Source: Streptomyces sp. CoH27
GTDB lineage: Bacteria; Actinomycetota; Actinomycetes; Streptomycetales; Streptomycetaceae
Direction: 5' to 3'
Assembly: GCF_020181035.1 (NCBI RefSeq)
Contig: NZ_JAIQYY010000003.1
Coordinates: forward strand, 214,885-278,884
DNA length: 64,000 nucleotides
Shown: piece after piece, positions 18,210-25,634 of the stretch
Numbering within the stretch: position 1 is the first letter of the stretch
Layout: each line of letters starts with the position of its first letter
The notes under the pieces: generated by a model
Told to the model about the DNA's origin: nothing
What the model saw: only the letters and a program-made list of their open reading frames with translations
The model's database searches: none
Position numbers and translations under genes: made by a program

Positions 18210-18742
18210 GCCAGTCCCCTCTCGCTCAGCAGGGCGTACACCGATGCCGCGGACTCCTGCACGGTCTGGTTCTGCGACTCGATCCGCAGATCCGGGGTCT
18301 CCGGCTCCTCGTAGGGGTCGTCGACCCCCGTCAGCCCGCTCAGCTCGCCCGCGGCCTGCTTGGCGTACAGCCCCTTCACATCGCGCACGCTGCACACCTC
18401 GACCGGGGTCGCCACGTGGATCTCCAGGTACGGCGTGGCGTTCTCGTCGTGCCGCTTGCGAACCGCCTCCCGGCTGTCCGCGTACGGCGCGATCACCGGC
18501 ACCAGCGCCTTGACGCCGTTGCGGGCCAGCAGTTCGGCGACGAAGCCGATGCGCTGCACATTGGTGTGCCGGTCCTCACGGCTGAAGCCGAGGCCCGCCG
18601 AGATGAACTCGCGGATCTCGTCGCCGTCGAGCACCTCGACACGGTGGCCCTCGGCGCGCAGCCGGCCGGCCAGCTCGTAGGCGATGGTGGTCTTGCCGGC
18701 ACTCGGCAGACCCGTGAGCCAGACGGTGGCTCCGGTGGTCAC
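18206..18742 (-). CDS. cysC: adenylyl-sulfate kinase
   Basis: A 178-residue P-loop kinase with Walker A GLPSAGKTT near residues 11-19, DGDEIREF, and FVAELLARNGVKALVPVIAP. It phosphorylates APS to PAPS. GTG 18742 is chosen because AGGAG lies 6 nt upstream and homology begins there; an ATG at 18775 that overlaps the cysH stop is possible and would add 11 residues. Its presence beside a reductase with APS-type cysteines means PAPS may serve sulfation as well as reduction. Confidence 0.93.
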   Translation of the reverse strand: MTTGATVWLTGLPSAGKTTIAYELAGRLRAEGHRVEVLDGDEIREFISAGLGFSREDRHTNVQRIGFVAELLARNGVKALVPVIAPYADSREAVRKRHDENATPYLEIHVATPVEVCSVRDVKGLYAKQAAGELSGLTGVDDPYEEPETPDLRIESQNQTVQESAASVYALLSERGLA

Positions 18743-18771
18743 GTCGTTCTCCTGAAGAGTCTGATGGTTCG

Positions 18772-19485
18772 TCATCCGTGCAGTCCGCACTCGGTCTTGG
18801 CACTGCCCGCCCAGCGGCCGGCGCGCGCGTCCTCGCCCTCAAGGACCCGGCGGGTGCACGGGGCGCAGCCGATGGAGGCGTAGCCGTCCATCAGCAACGG
18901 GTTGGTCAGGACGCCGTGTTCGGCGACGTAGGCGTCCACGTCGTCCTGCGTCCAGCGGGCGATCGGGGAGATCTTGACCTTCTGCCGCTTCTCGTCCCAG
19001 CCGACGACCGGGGTGTTCGCCCGGGTCGGGGACTCGTCGCGGCGCAGCCCGGTCGCCCAGGCCTGGTAGCCCTTGAGGCCCTCTTCCAGCGGCTGCACCT
19101 TGCGCAGCTTGCAGCACAAGTCGGGATCGCGGTCGTGCAGCTTCGGGCCGTACTCGGCGTCCTGCTCGGCCACCGTCTGCCGCGGGGTGAGGGTGATGAC
19201 GTTGACGTCCATCACGGCCTCGACGGCGTCCCGGGTGCCGATGGTCTCCGGGAAGTGGTAGCCGGTGTCGAGGAAGACGACGTCCACGCCGGGCATCGCG
19301 CGGGACGCGAGGTGTGCCACCACCGCGTCCTCCATCGAGGAGGTCACGCAGAAGCGCTTGCCGAACGTCTCCGCCGCCCACTGGAGAATCTCCAGCGCGG
19401 AGGCGTCCTCCAGATCGCGGCCCGCCTGCTCGGCGAGCGCCTTCAACTCCTCGGCCGTACGCTGCTGTTCCTGAGCCGTCGTCAT
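18772..19485 (-). CDS. cysH: assimilatory APS/PAPS reductase with 4Fe-4S cysteines
   Basis: A 237-residue reductase that makes sulfite from activated sulfate. The PP-loop-like CVTSSMEDAV and LDTGYHFPET precede Cys124-Cys125 (DLCCKLRK) and Cys207-Cys210 (GCAPCTR). These four bind the [4Fe-4S] cluster that marks the APS-using branch, while Cys233 in ECGLHG is the nucleophile. So despite the usual PAPS reductase label, APS is the likely substrate. The start overlaps the stop of the small zinc-ribbon gene by ATGA. Confidence 0.94.
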   Translation of the reverse strand: MTTAQEQQRTAEELKALAEQAGRDLEDASALEILQWAAETFGKRFCVTSSMEDAVVAHLASRAMPGVDVVFLDTGYHFPETIGTRDAVEAVMDVNVITLTPRQTVAEQDAEYGPKLHDRDPDLCCKLRKVQPLEEGLKGYQAWATGLRRDESPTRANTPVVGWDEKRQKVKISPIARWTQDDVDAYVAEHGVLTNPLLMDGYASIGCAPCTRRVLEGEDARAGRWAGSAKTECGLHG

Positions 19486-19721
19486 ATCAGCTCGTCCCCT
19501 CCGTTGTCGGCTCGCTGAAGGCCGCCTTTTTCAAGGGCGTTCGCCTTCGGAGCGCTGAAGTCGGCACTACGGCTCACGCCCCGGGCGAGCAGCCCGAGGA
19601 ACTTCAGCTGGAATGCGCGGTTGCACGCCCCGCATTCCCAGGCGCCGTGACCCTCTTCGCTCGGACGCAGGTCCTCGTCGCCGCAGTAGGGGCAGTAGAA
19701 CGGCGCGGCACGCTCGCTCAC
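19482..19721 (-). CDS. small zinc-ribbon/rubredoxin-like protein, CysX-like position
   Basis: A 79-residue protein with two Cys pairs, FYCPYCGDEDLRP and WECGACNRAF, followed by a helical, charged tail. The pattern suggests a zinc ribbon or rubredoxin-like metal site. It sits exactly between sulfite reductase and cysH with 4-nt overlaps on both sides. Corynebacterium glutamicum has a small CysX between cysI and cysH, proposed as an electron carrier; a matching role here is inference. GTG 19721 is the start. Confidence 0.8.
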   Translation of the reverse strand: MSERAAPFYCPYCGDEDLRPSEEGHGAWECGACNRAFQLKFLGLLARGVSRSADFSAPKANALEKGGLQRADNGGDELI

Positions 19722-21415
19722 GACAACGCCTCCTCGGAAGCGCGGGCCGCCCAGGTGGCGAACCGCTCACCGTCCGCGCGCTCCGCCCGGAACCGCTTCA
19801 GCACCCGCTCGACGTAGTCGGGCAGTTCCTCCGCGGTGACCTTCAGACCGCGCACCTTGCGGCCGAAGCCCGGCTCCAGACCGAGTGCGCCGCCGAGGTG
19901 CACCTGGTAGCCCTCGACCTGTTCGCCCTGGTCGTTCAGGACCAGCTGGCCCTTGAGACCGATGTCCGCGACCTGGATACGGGCGCAGGCGTTCGGGCAG
20001 CCGTTGAGATTGATGGTGATCGGCTCGTCGAAGTCCGGCAGACGGCGCTCCAGTTCGTCGATGAGCTGTGCGCCGCGCTGCTTGGTCTCGACGATGGCGA
20101 GCTTGCAGAACTCGATGCCGGTGCACGCCATGGTGCCGCGCCGGAAGGAGGACGGCCGGGCGGTGAGGTCCAGTGCCTCCAGGCCCTCGACCAGCGAGTC
20201 CACCTTGTCCTGCTCGACGTCGAGGACGATCATCTTCTGCTCGACCGTGGTCCGGACCCGCCCGGAGCCGTGCGCCTCCGCCAGATCGGCGATCTTCGTG
20301 AGCGTGGCGCCGTCGACGCGGCCGACCCGCGGCGCGAAACCGACGTAGAACCGGCCGTCCTTCTGCCGGTGCACACCGATGTGGTCGCGCCACTGCTGCA
20401 CGGGCTGCTCGGGCGCGGGGCCGTCGGTCAGCGTGCGCTTGAGGTACTCGTCCTCCAGCACCTGCCGGAACTTCTCCGCGCCCCAGTCGGCGACGAGGAA
20501 CTTCAGGCGGGCGCGGTTGCGCAGCCGGCGGTAACCGTAGTCACGGAAGATCGAGATGACGCCCTCGTAGACGTCCGGGACCTCGTCGATCGACACCCAG
20601 GCACCGAGCCGCACACCGAGCTTGGGGTTGGTGGACAGCCCGCCGCCGACCCACACGTCGAAGCCGGGGCCGTGCTCGGGGTGGACCACGCCGACGAACG
20701 CGATGTCGTTGATCTCGTGCACCACGTCCAGCAGCGGCGAGCCGGAGACCGCGGACTTGAACTTACGGGGCAGGTTCGAGAAGGCCGGGTTGCCGACGAT
20801 CCGGCGGTGGATCTCCTCGACGGCCGGGGTGCCGTCGATGATCTCGTCCGCGGCGATCCCGGCGACCGGGGAGCCGAGGATCACGCGGGGCGTGTCACCG
20901 CAGGCCTCGGTGGTGGACAGGCCGACGGCCTCCAGCCGCTCCCAGATCTCGGGCATGTCCTCGATCCGGATCCAGTGGTACTGGATGTTCTGCCGGTCGG
21001 TGATGTCCGCGGTGCCGCGCGCGAACTCCTGCGAGATCTCGCCGATCACCCGCAGCTGCGCCGTGGTGAGCGCACCGCCGTCGATGCGCACGCGCAGCAT
21101 GAAGTAGCGGTCGTCCAGCTCCTCCGGCTCCAGGATCGCGGTCTTGCCGCCGTCGATCCCGGGCTTGCGCTGGGTGTAGAGGCCCCACCAGCGCATGCGG
21201 CCGCGCAGGTCGCTCGGGTCGATGGAGTCGAATCCACGCTTGGAGTAGATCGTCTCAATGCGCGTCCGCACATTGAGACCGTCATCGTCCTTCTTGACCT
21301 GCTCGTTGCCGTTGAGCGGGGTGAAGTGCCCCGCGGCCCACTGACCCTCACCGCGGTGACGACTCACCTTGCGGCGGGGCGCTGAGGCGGCGGGGTTCTG
21401 TGGGCTGGCGGCCAT
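19718..21415 (-). CDS. sirA: ferredoxin-type assimilatory sulfite (nitrite/sulfite) reductase
   Basis: A 565-residue siroheme and [4Fe-4S] enzyme that reduces sulfite to sulfide with six electrons. The cluster/siroheme cysteines lie at about residues 430-475 in MACTGIEFCKLAIVE and LNGCPNACARIQVAD. Two NIR_SIR ferredoxin-like half-domains flank the two core domains (IQYHWIRIEDMPEIW, RFYVGFAPRVGR). Nitrite reduction is a formal alternative, but the operon is wholly sulfur-related. ATG 21415 is preceded by AAGGACG; an upstream in-frame ATG at 21481 lacks a ribosome site. It is the first structural gene, 125 nt after the leader peptide. Confidence 0.94.
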   Translation of the reverse strand: MAASPQNPAASAPRRKVSRHRGEGQWAAGHFTPLNGNEQVKKDDDGLNVRTRIETIYSKRGFDSIDPSDLRGRMRWWGLYTQRKPGIDGGKTAILEPEELDDRYFMLRVRIDGGALTTAQLRVIGEISQEFARGTADITDRQNIQYHWIRIEDMPEIWERLEAVGLSTTEACGDTPRVILGSPVAGIAADEIIDGTPAVEEIHRRIVGNPAFSNLPRKFKSAVSGSPLLDVVHEINDIAFVGVVHPEHGPGFDVWVGGGLSTNPKLGVRLGAWVSIDEVPDVYEGVISIFRDYGYRRLRNRARLKFLVADWGAEKFRQVLEDEYLKRTLTDGPAPEQPVQQWRDHIGVHRQKDGRFYVGFAPRVGRVDGATLTKIADLAEAHGSGRVRTTVEQKMIVLDVEQDKVDSLVEGLEALDLTARPSSFRRGTMACTGIEFCKLAIVETKQRGAQLIDELERRLPDFDEPITINLNGCPNACARIQVADIGLKGQLVLNDQGEQVEGYQVHLGGALGLEPGFGRKVRGLKVTAEELPDYVERVLKRFRAERADGERFATWAARASEEALS

Positions 21416-21540
21416 GGTTCTACGTCCTTCAAGACAGGCGGCAAGGGGCTCTGACCTGCGCACGGGCGCGCATGCGGGCATGGTCGCGCATCATTGCGCG
21501 GCAGAAATCAGGTACGGGGAGTGCGGCGGTGCTGGTGGGC

Positions 21541-21624
21541 TCAGCTCGCCGGACAGATGGCGCTGGACATGCGGCCGAGGTCGACGTGCCGCCGACTCAC
21601 CAAGGCAATTCCAGTTCCAGACAT
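21541..21624 (-). CDS. putative sulfur leader peptide (27 codons)
   Basis: A short ORF (ATG 21624, stop 21541-21543) encodes a 27-residue peptide containing SRRHVDLGRMSSAICPAS at its C-terminus. The RRHVDL core followed by a Cys-containing tail is the hallmark of the short leader peptides annotated ahead of sulfur genes in Streptomyces. The lone Cys codon lies three codons before the stop. Between it and sirA the RNA can form CGCGC-AATGAT-GCGCG and GCGC-type hairpins. Control by cysteine availability is a reasonable inference, not shown. Confidence 0.8.
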   Translation of the reverse strand: MSGTGIALVSRRHVDLGRMSSAICPAS

Positions 21625-21646
21625 GACGGAAGCGTGTCACGGCGAT

Positions 21647-21690
21647 CTGGACACAGTCCAGCTTTATCCATCATGTGGACATCCTTGTCC
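21647..21690. promoter_or_regulatory. two palindromes upstream of the sulfur leader ORF
   Basis: CTGGAC-ACA-GTCCAG (21647-21661) and GGAC-ATCCTT-GTCC (21677-21690) share the GGAC/GTCC arms and lie 23-66 nt before the leader start. They are candidate operators for a sulfur regulator. The core promoter was not resolved. Confidence 0.45.
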
Positions 21691-21793
21691 CGAAATGTGG
21701 ACGGAGGGTGTCGTCGCTCACATGTGCCGCCGGAAGGCTTGTCGTAGCAGGTCGCGCGGGGTATGCGGGGGATGCGGGGGGCATCGGCCGGGC

Positions 21794-22366
21794 TCAGGCG
21801 GGGTACGCCCCCGGCCACGGTCCCGGCGTCGCGACCTCCCGCTCCAGCTCGACCTTGGTGTCGAACAGCCGGAAGCCGCGCCGCTGGTAGTTGTCCATCG
21901 CGAACTCGCCGTCCTTGCTGCACGTGTGCAGCCACACCCGCTTCGTCGGCGCCCGCCCCGGCCACCGCTCGGCCAGGTCCCAGGCGCGGGCCGTGCCGTA
22001 CGACAGCAGATGGCCGCCGATCCGCCGGCCGCGGAAGGCGGGGAGCAGTCCGAAGTAGACGATCTCCACCACGCCCTCGTCCTGCGCCTCCAGCTCCACA
22101 TAGCCGGCCGGCGTGCCCCGGTCGTAGGCCACCCAGGTCTCCACGCCCGGCCGTGTCAGGTGCTCCTGCCACCGGGCGTACGTCCAGCCCAGCCGGTCGG
22201 TCCAGCGGAGGTCGCCGCCGACCGAGGCGTACAGGAAGCGGCTGAGCTCGGGGGAGGGGACCTCGGCGCGGACGATCCGTACATCGCCCTCGGGCGCGGC
22301 GGCGGACAGAAGGTCGACCGGGGAGGTCTGCTCCAGGGACCAGGTGGTGACGGGGACGCTGCTCAT
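21794..22366 (-). CDS. GNAT family N-acetyltransferase
   Basis: A 190-residue acetyltransferase fold. The acetyl-CoA loop is seen in VVEIVYFGLLPAFRGRRIGGHLL (motif A, R/Q-x-x-G-x-G/A form RGRRIGG), and a late NYQRRGFRLFDTKVE strand-turn gives the usual GNAT end. Cytoplasmic and single-domain; the acceptor is not predictable. It is monocistronic, minus strand, 75 bp after the secreted-protein gene ends. Confidence 0.88.
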   Translation of the reverse strand: MSSVPVTTWSLEQTSPVDLLSAAAPEGDVRIVRAEVPSPELSRFLYASVGGDLRWTDRLGWTYARWQEHLTRPGVETWVAYDRGTPAGYVELEAQDEGVVEIVYFGLLPAFRGRRIGGHLLSYGTARAWDLAERWPGRAPTKRVWLHTCSKDGEFAMDNYQRRGFRLFDTKVELEREVATPGPWPGAYPA

Positions 22367-22441
22367 GCGGGCCAGGGAATCATCCCGCCGCCCGGTCTGT
22401 CGATCGACCTGGTCACGCCGGATGCGGCCCGGCGTACGGGC

Positions 22442-23776
22442 TCAGCCCAGTGAGCGGTCCAGCTCGGCCAGCGGGAGCGAGAACAGCATCCGGTCCGACA
22501 GCGACCACACCTCGCCGGTCGCCTGCCAGTACGACAGGGAGCCCGCGTCCTCGGCCCAGCAGCGATGCGAGGCGTCCGCACCGCAGTGGGCCGCCTTCGC
22601 CGCCGTGACGTCCTGGCGCCACAGACCGCCGTGTCCGTCCCGAGAGTCGGGCAGGTGTCCCACATACCAGGACGGATGGTCGGCGCCGGGCCGCCGGTAC
22701 GACAGCACGCCCCGGATCCCGGCCGCCCGGGTCCGGTACGCCTCCACCGCCGGGACTTGCCCGGAGGCGTCCGCGGCGAGCGGTCCACCGCGCTCGGGGT
22801 CCGTGCCGAACGCGTACCGCCACAGCCGGGCCGTACGGTCTGCGCCGGGCGCGGTCCACTCCGCCGCCACCAGGCTGTCGGGCACGGTGCTCCGGTCCAG
22901 GGCGAGTGCGCCGGGACAGGGCGGGCCGGCGGCGGAGCAGCGGCCGGCGGTGAAGCGGTAGGAGCCGACGGCGGGCATCACGTACCGGTAGCCGTCCGCG
23001 GACCAGCCGCCGGGGACCCGTCCGATCGCGGGCCCGTCGACCGTGGTGCGCTGGATGCGGTCGAGGTCGAAGACATAGAGCGCTTCGGCGCCGCCGGCCC
23101 CGGCGGTGACCAGCAGCTTGTCCTGGTACCAGACCATGCCCGAGATACCGGAGGCCAGGCCCCGGTAGTCCTGGCCGCCTTGCACCGGCAGCACCAGCAG
23201 CACCCAGCGGTAGGTGAGGCGGGCGGGGTCGTCGGCGTTCACGAAGGCGACCCGGGCGAGGCCCCGCTCGGCGGCGCGTCCGGTGGCGGCGCTGTGGGTC
23301 CAGCCGGCCAGGACCACCCGGTGTGTGCCCCACAGGCCGTCGTCGTCGGCGTCCCCGGAGGTGGTCACCGACGCCGGCCGCCAGTCCGTGGCCGAGGCGT
23401 CCGCCCGGTCCCAGCAGTAGGCGCGGTCGGCGGACGGGGAGACGGGCAGGGACGCGCGGTCGCCCGAGGAGCAGTCGGCGGCCTCGCTCATGTCGCGGTC
23501 CGCGCTCGCCAGTACGTCGTCCACGCCGACCGGGGTGCCCATCGCCGCGGACAGCCGGTCCAGGGCGCGGGCGGGGACGAGCTGCTCCTGGAGCCGCAGC
23601 CGGGAGATGTCCGCCGGGGATGAGAGGGACTTGAGCGCACCGGGGCTGTCGGTGACATCGGCCTGGGACGCGCTGATCAGGGTGGCGGTCGCGGTGAGCG
23701 CCAGCGCGGTGCCGGTCAGGACCGCGCGCAGTACGGCGCCCCGTCTGCGCCGCCGGTGTCTGCCGCGATGCTTCAT
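22442..23776 (-). CDS. secreted protein of unknown function
   Basis: A 444-residue protein with a strongly basic N-terminus (MKHRGRHRRRRRGAVLRAVL) and a hydrophobic signal segment ending near SASQA. The mature region is Trp/Tyr/Gly-rich with repeated strand patterns (YVFDLDRIQRTT, YRYVMPAVGSYRF, GVLSYRRPG), suggesting a beta-propeller-like fold that handles ligand or polymer outside the cell. No catalytic signature is recognised. ATG 23776 follows AGAGGGG at good distance and gives a normal signal peptide; the frame extends further upstream without one. Similar secreted proteins occur in many Streptomyces, function unknown. Confidence 0.75.
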   Translation of the reverse strand: MKHRGRHRRRRRGAVLRAVLTGTALALTATATLISASQADVTDSPGALKSLSSPADISRLRLQEQLVPARALDRLSAAMGTPVGVDDVLASADRDMSEAADCSSGDRASLPVSPSADRAYCWDRADASATDWRPASVTTSGDADDDGLWGTHRVVLAGWTHSAATGRAAERGLARVAFVNADDPARLTYRWVLLVLPVQGGQDYRGLASGISGMVWYQDKLLVTAGAGGAEALYVFDLDRIQRTTVDGPAIGRVPGGWSADGYRYVMPAVGSYRFTAGRCSAAGPPCPGALALDRSTVPDSLVAAEWTAPGADRTARLWRYAFGTDPERGGPLAADASGQVPAVEAYRTRAAGIRGVLSYRRPGADHPSWYVGHLPDSRDGHGGLWRQDVTAAKAAHCGADASHRCWAEDAGSLSYWQATGEVWSLSDRMLFSLPLAELDRSLG

Positions 23777-23952
23777 CTCGTCCCCTCTTCCAGGGCTCCT
23801 TCGCCGCCGAGTCGGCCCGGGGCCGAGGCGGGCCAACTGTGCCTGCTGGTTTGTAGGTTGACGCGTGCAACAGCCGGGGAGCCCTGAAGGGATGCTACGG
23901 CAGTAACGGCCCGCGCAGGGCGAATACCCCGCACTTGTGCCGAAGACTCCGC

Positions 23953-25254
23953 TCAGGGAACGGGGGACCCGGTGCCCTCCGGAGCCGTCCGGCGGCGGGC
24001 GATCGCCGGCGCCGTAGAAGAAGGCAGCAGGTCACGCGGGTCGTCGGGGAGCAGGACATCGATCTCCACGTCCTCGCAGAAACGATACGGCCGATGCTGG
24101 AGAAGTTCCCCGAGGTACCGCCGGATCCGCGACATCTCGGCCCGTACCGTCACCGTGCGTGAAGAATCCCCGAACAGATCCCCGGCGAGCGCCGCCGCGC
24201 TCCGGCCGGCGCGGTGCTCGGCGAGCAGAAAGATCAACTCGGCGTGCCGGGGGCTGAGTTCACGCGACCAGGCACCCGCGGACCCGGTCACCGTCAGCGT
24301 GCTGCGCCCCGCCTTCGCCAGATCCAGCACGATCCGCGCGGCCGTGGCCGGCGGTTCCTGCGCCGCCCGCAGCAACCAGCCCCCGGCCAGCGGCTCCACC
24401 GCGCACGAACCCAGCGACGGCAGCCACCGCAGGCCCGGCGAGAGCGACTTGGGCAGCGCGACGCGCCGTACGTACGGCATCCCCGACACCGCCGCCGACC
24501 AGCCGTCCCGGTCCACCACCAGCGCCTGCCCCTCCAGCCGGGCCAGTACCGGCGCCGCCACCGACCGCAGCCGCTCCAGCGAGTCCAGATGCAGCTCCCG
24601 CAGCCGCGCCTCCGCCAGCTTCGCCACCGCGTCCACCCAGGCCAGCGTCGCCGGATGCATCGTCTCCAGTGGGCCGCTGACATCCACCACACCGATCAGC
24701 CGGCCGTCCCTGGGATCGGTGATCGGCGCACCCGAACAGGTCCAGGAGACGTGCGAACGGACGAAGTGCTCGCCGGCGAACACCTGCACGGGCCGCCGTA
24801 CGACCGCCGGGGTGCCCACCCCGTTGGTGCCGACGACGTCTTCCCGCCAGTCCGCGCCGAGTTCAAAGCCGAGACCGTCGGCCTTGCGCAGCACCTGCGT
24901 GGCCCCCTCCCGCCACAGCACGCGGCCGTCGGCGTCCGCGACGACCATGATGTGCTGGGCGACGTCCGCGACCGAAAGCAGACCGTCGCGCAGCACCGAC
25001 AGGACGTGCCGCAGCGGTGACTCCTCACGCCGGCGCCGGATCTCGTCCGACGGCAGCAGCCCCGACCGGAAGTCGTGGTCCGGGTCCACGCCGCTGCGCA
25101 GCATGCGCCCCCAGGACTGCTCGATCACCGGCCGCGGCGCGATCCGCGCACGGTGACCGGCGAGCGTGGCCTCGCGCACCTCGCTCAGCACCCGCGCCGC
25201 CTGTGCCACGTCCACGGCGGCCAGGCGCGCCACGTTCATCGGCGGGTTCACCAC
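23953..25254 (-). CDS. GAF-domain transcriptional regulator (AcoR N-terminal type)
   Basis: A 433-residue regulator. Residues 1-80 include the conserved RPVIEQSWGRMLRSGVDPD opening of AcoR-like proteins. A GAF sensor follows (about 85-220; IMVVADADGRVLWREGA, VGTNGVGTPAVVRRPVQVF, GAPITDPRDGRLIGVVDVSG), and the C-terminus has LSPRHAELIFLLAEHRAGRS and a winged-helix-like RIRRYLGELL block for DNA. The central sigma54-activating AAA domain is absent, normal for Streptomyces, which lack sigma54. GTG 25254 is preceded by GGGAGG. It probably senses a small organic signal; the target is unknown. Confidence 0.82.
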   Translation of the reverse strand: MVNPPMNVARLAAVDVAQAARVLSEVREATLAGHRARIAPRPVIEQSWGRMLRSGVDPDHDFRSGLLPSDEIRRRREESPLRHVLSVLRDGLLSVADVAQHIMVVADADGRVLWREGATQVLRKADGLGFELGADWREDVVGTNGVGTPAVVRRPVQVFAGEHFVRSHVSWTCSGAPITDPRDGRLIGVVDVSGPLETMHPATLAWVDAVAKLAEARLRELHLDSLERLRSVAAPVLARLEGQALVVDRDGWSAAVSGMPYVRRVALPKSLSPGLRWLPSLGSCAVEPLAGGWLLRAAQEPPATAARIVLDLAKAGRSTLTVTGSAGAWSRELSPRHAELIFLLAEHRAGRSAAALAGDLFGDSSRTVTVRAEMSRIRRYLGELLQHRPYRFCEDVEIDVLLPDDPRDLLPSSTAPAIARRRTAPEGTGSPVP

Positions 25255-25398
25255 TGGGTCCTCCCGGAACGGCCCGGAAAAGGGCTTCGAACATGCTTGT
25301 CAAGCCGTACCGACGGCGGTTTCCGGCCCGGCTGTGCCACACATACTGCCGTTCCAGGCCGGGCGGAGGCAGACAATCCGCACACGCGGGCCGACAAG

Positions 25399-25417
25399 TT
25401 GCAACCCCTTGCAACCC
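25399..25417. repeat. 10-bp-phased direct repeat TTGCAACCC x2
   Basis: TTGCAACCC occurs at 25399-25407 and 25409-25417, one helical turn apart, and the first copy contains the palindrome GTTGCAAC. It sits in the 380-bp region upstream of the GAF regulator, so it may be an operator for it. The rest of 25255-25634 holds a terminator and an intergenic repeat but no gene. Confidence 0.4.
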
Positions 25418-25449
25418 TGGTGAACTTATCGGGGGTGGCCGAGACTTGA

Positions 25450-25495
25450 CCCCCGGGGTGGTGCCGTGTCGGCGCAGCACCACCCCGCCCGGGGG
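25450..25495 (-). terminator. strong GC hairpin after acyl-CoA dehydrogenase
   Basis: The arms CGGGGTGGTGC (25454-25464) and GCACCACCCCG (25477-25487) pair perfectly. They are extended by outer CCCC/GGGG bases (25450-25453 with 25491-25495) across a small bulge. It should end the acyl-CoA dehydrogenase transcript before the GAF regulator promoter. Confidence 0.75.
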
Positions 25496-25550
25496 TTTGG
25501 CCGGGTTCGCCTTCGGGGGTGCCGGGTTCTGTGCGTTGGCGGGTGCGGGT

Positions 25551-25615
25551 GCGTTGTGGTTTCTCGCGCCCACGCGGCGGTAGCCGCATGTCGATACAGT
25601 CTCGCGCCCCTCACG
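25551..25615. repeat. degenerate Streptomyces intergenic repeat
   Basis: The stretch containing TCTCGCGCCCACGCGGCGG, a short GCGG/CCGC hairpin, ATGTCGATACAG and TCTCGCGCCCC resembles a dispersed intergenic element I know from many Streptomyces genomes, usually at gene ends. It lies right after the acyl-CoA dehydrogenase gene. Identity is from memory of the pattern, not a search. Confidence 0.5.
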
Positions 25616-25634
25616 TCGGACCAGGTGCCCTCGC

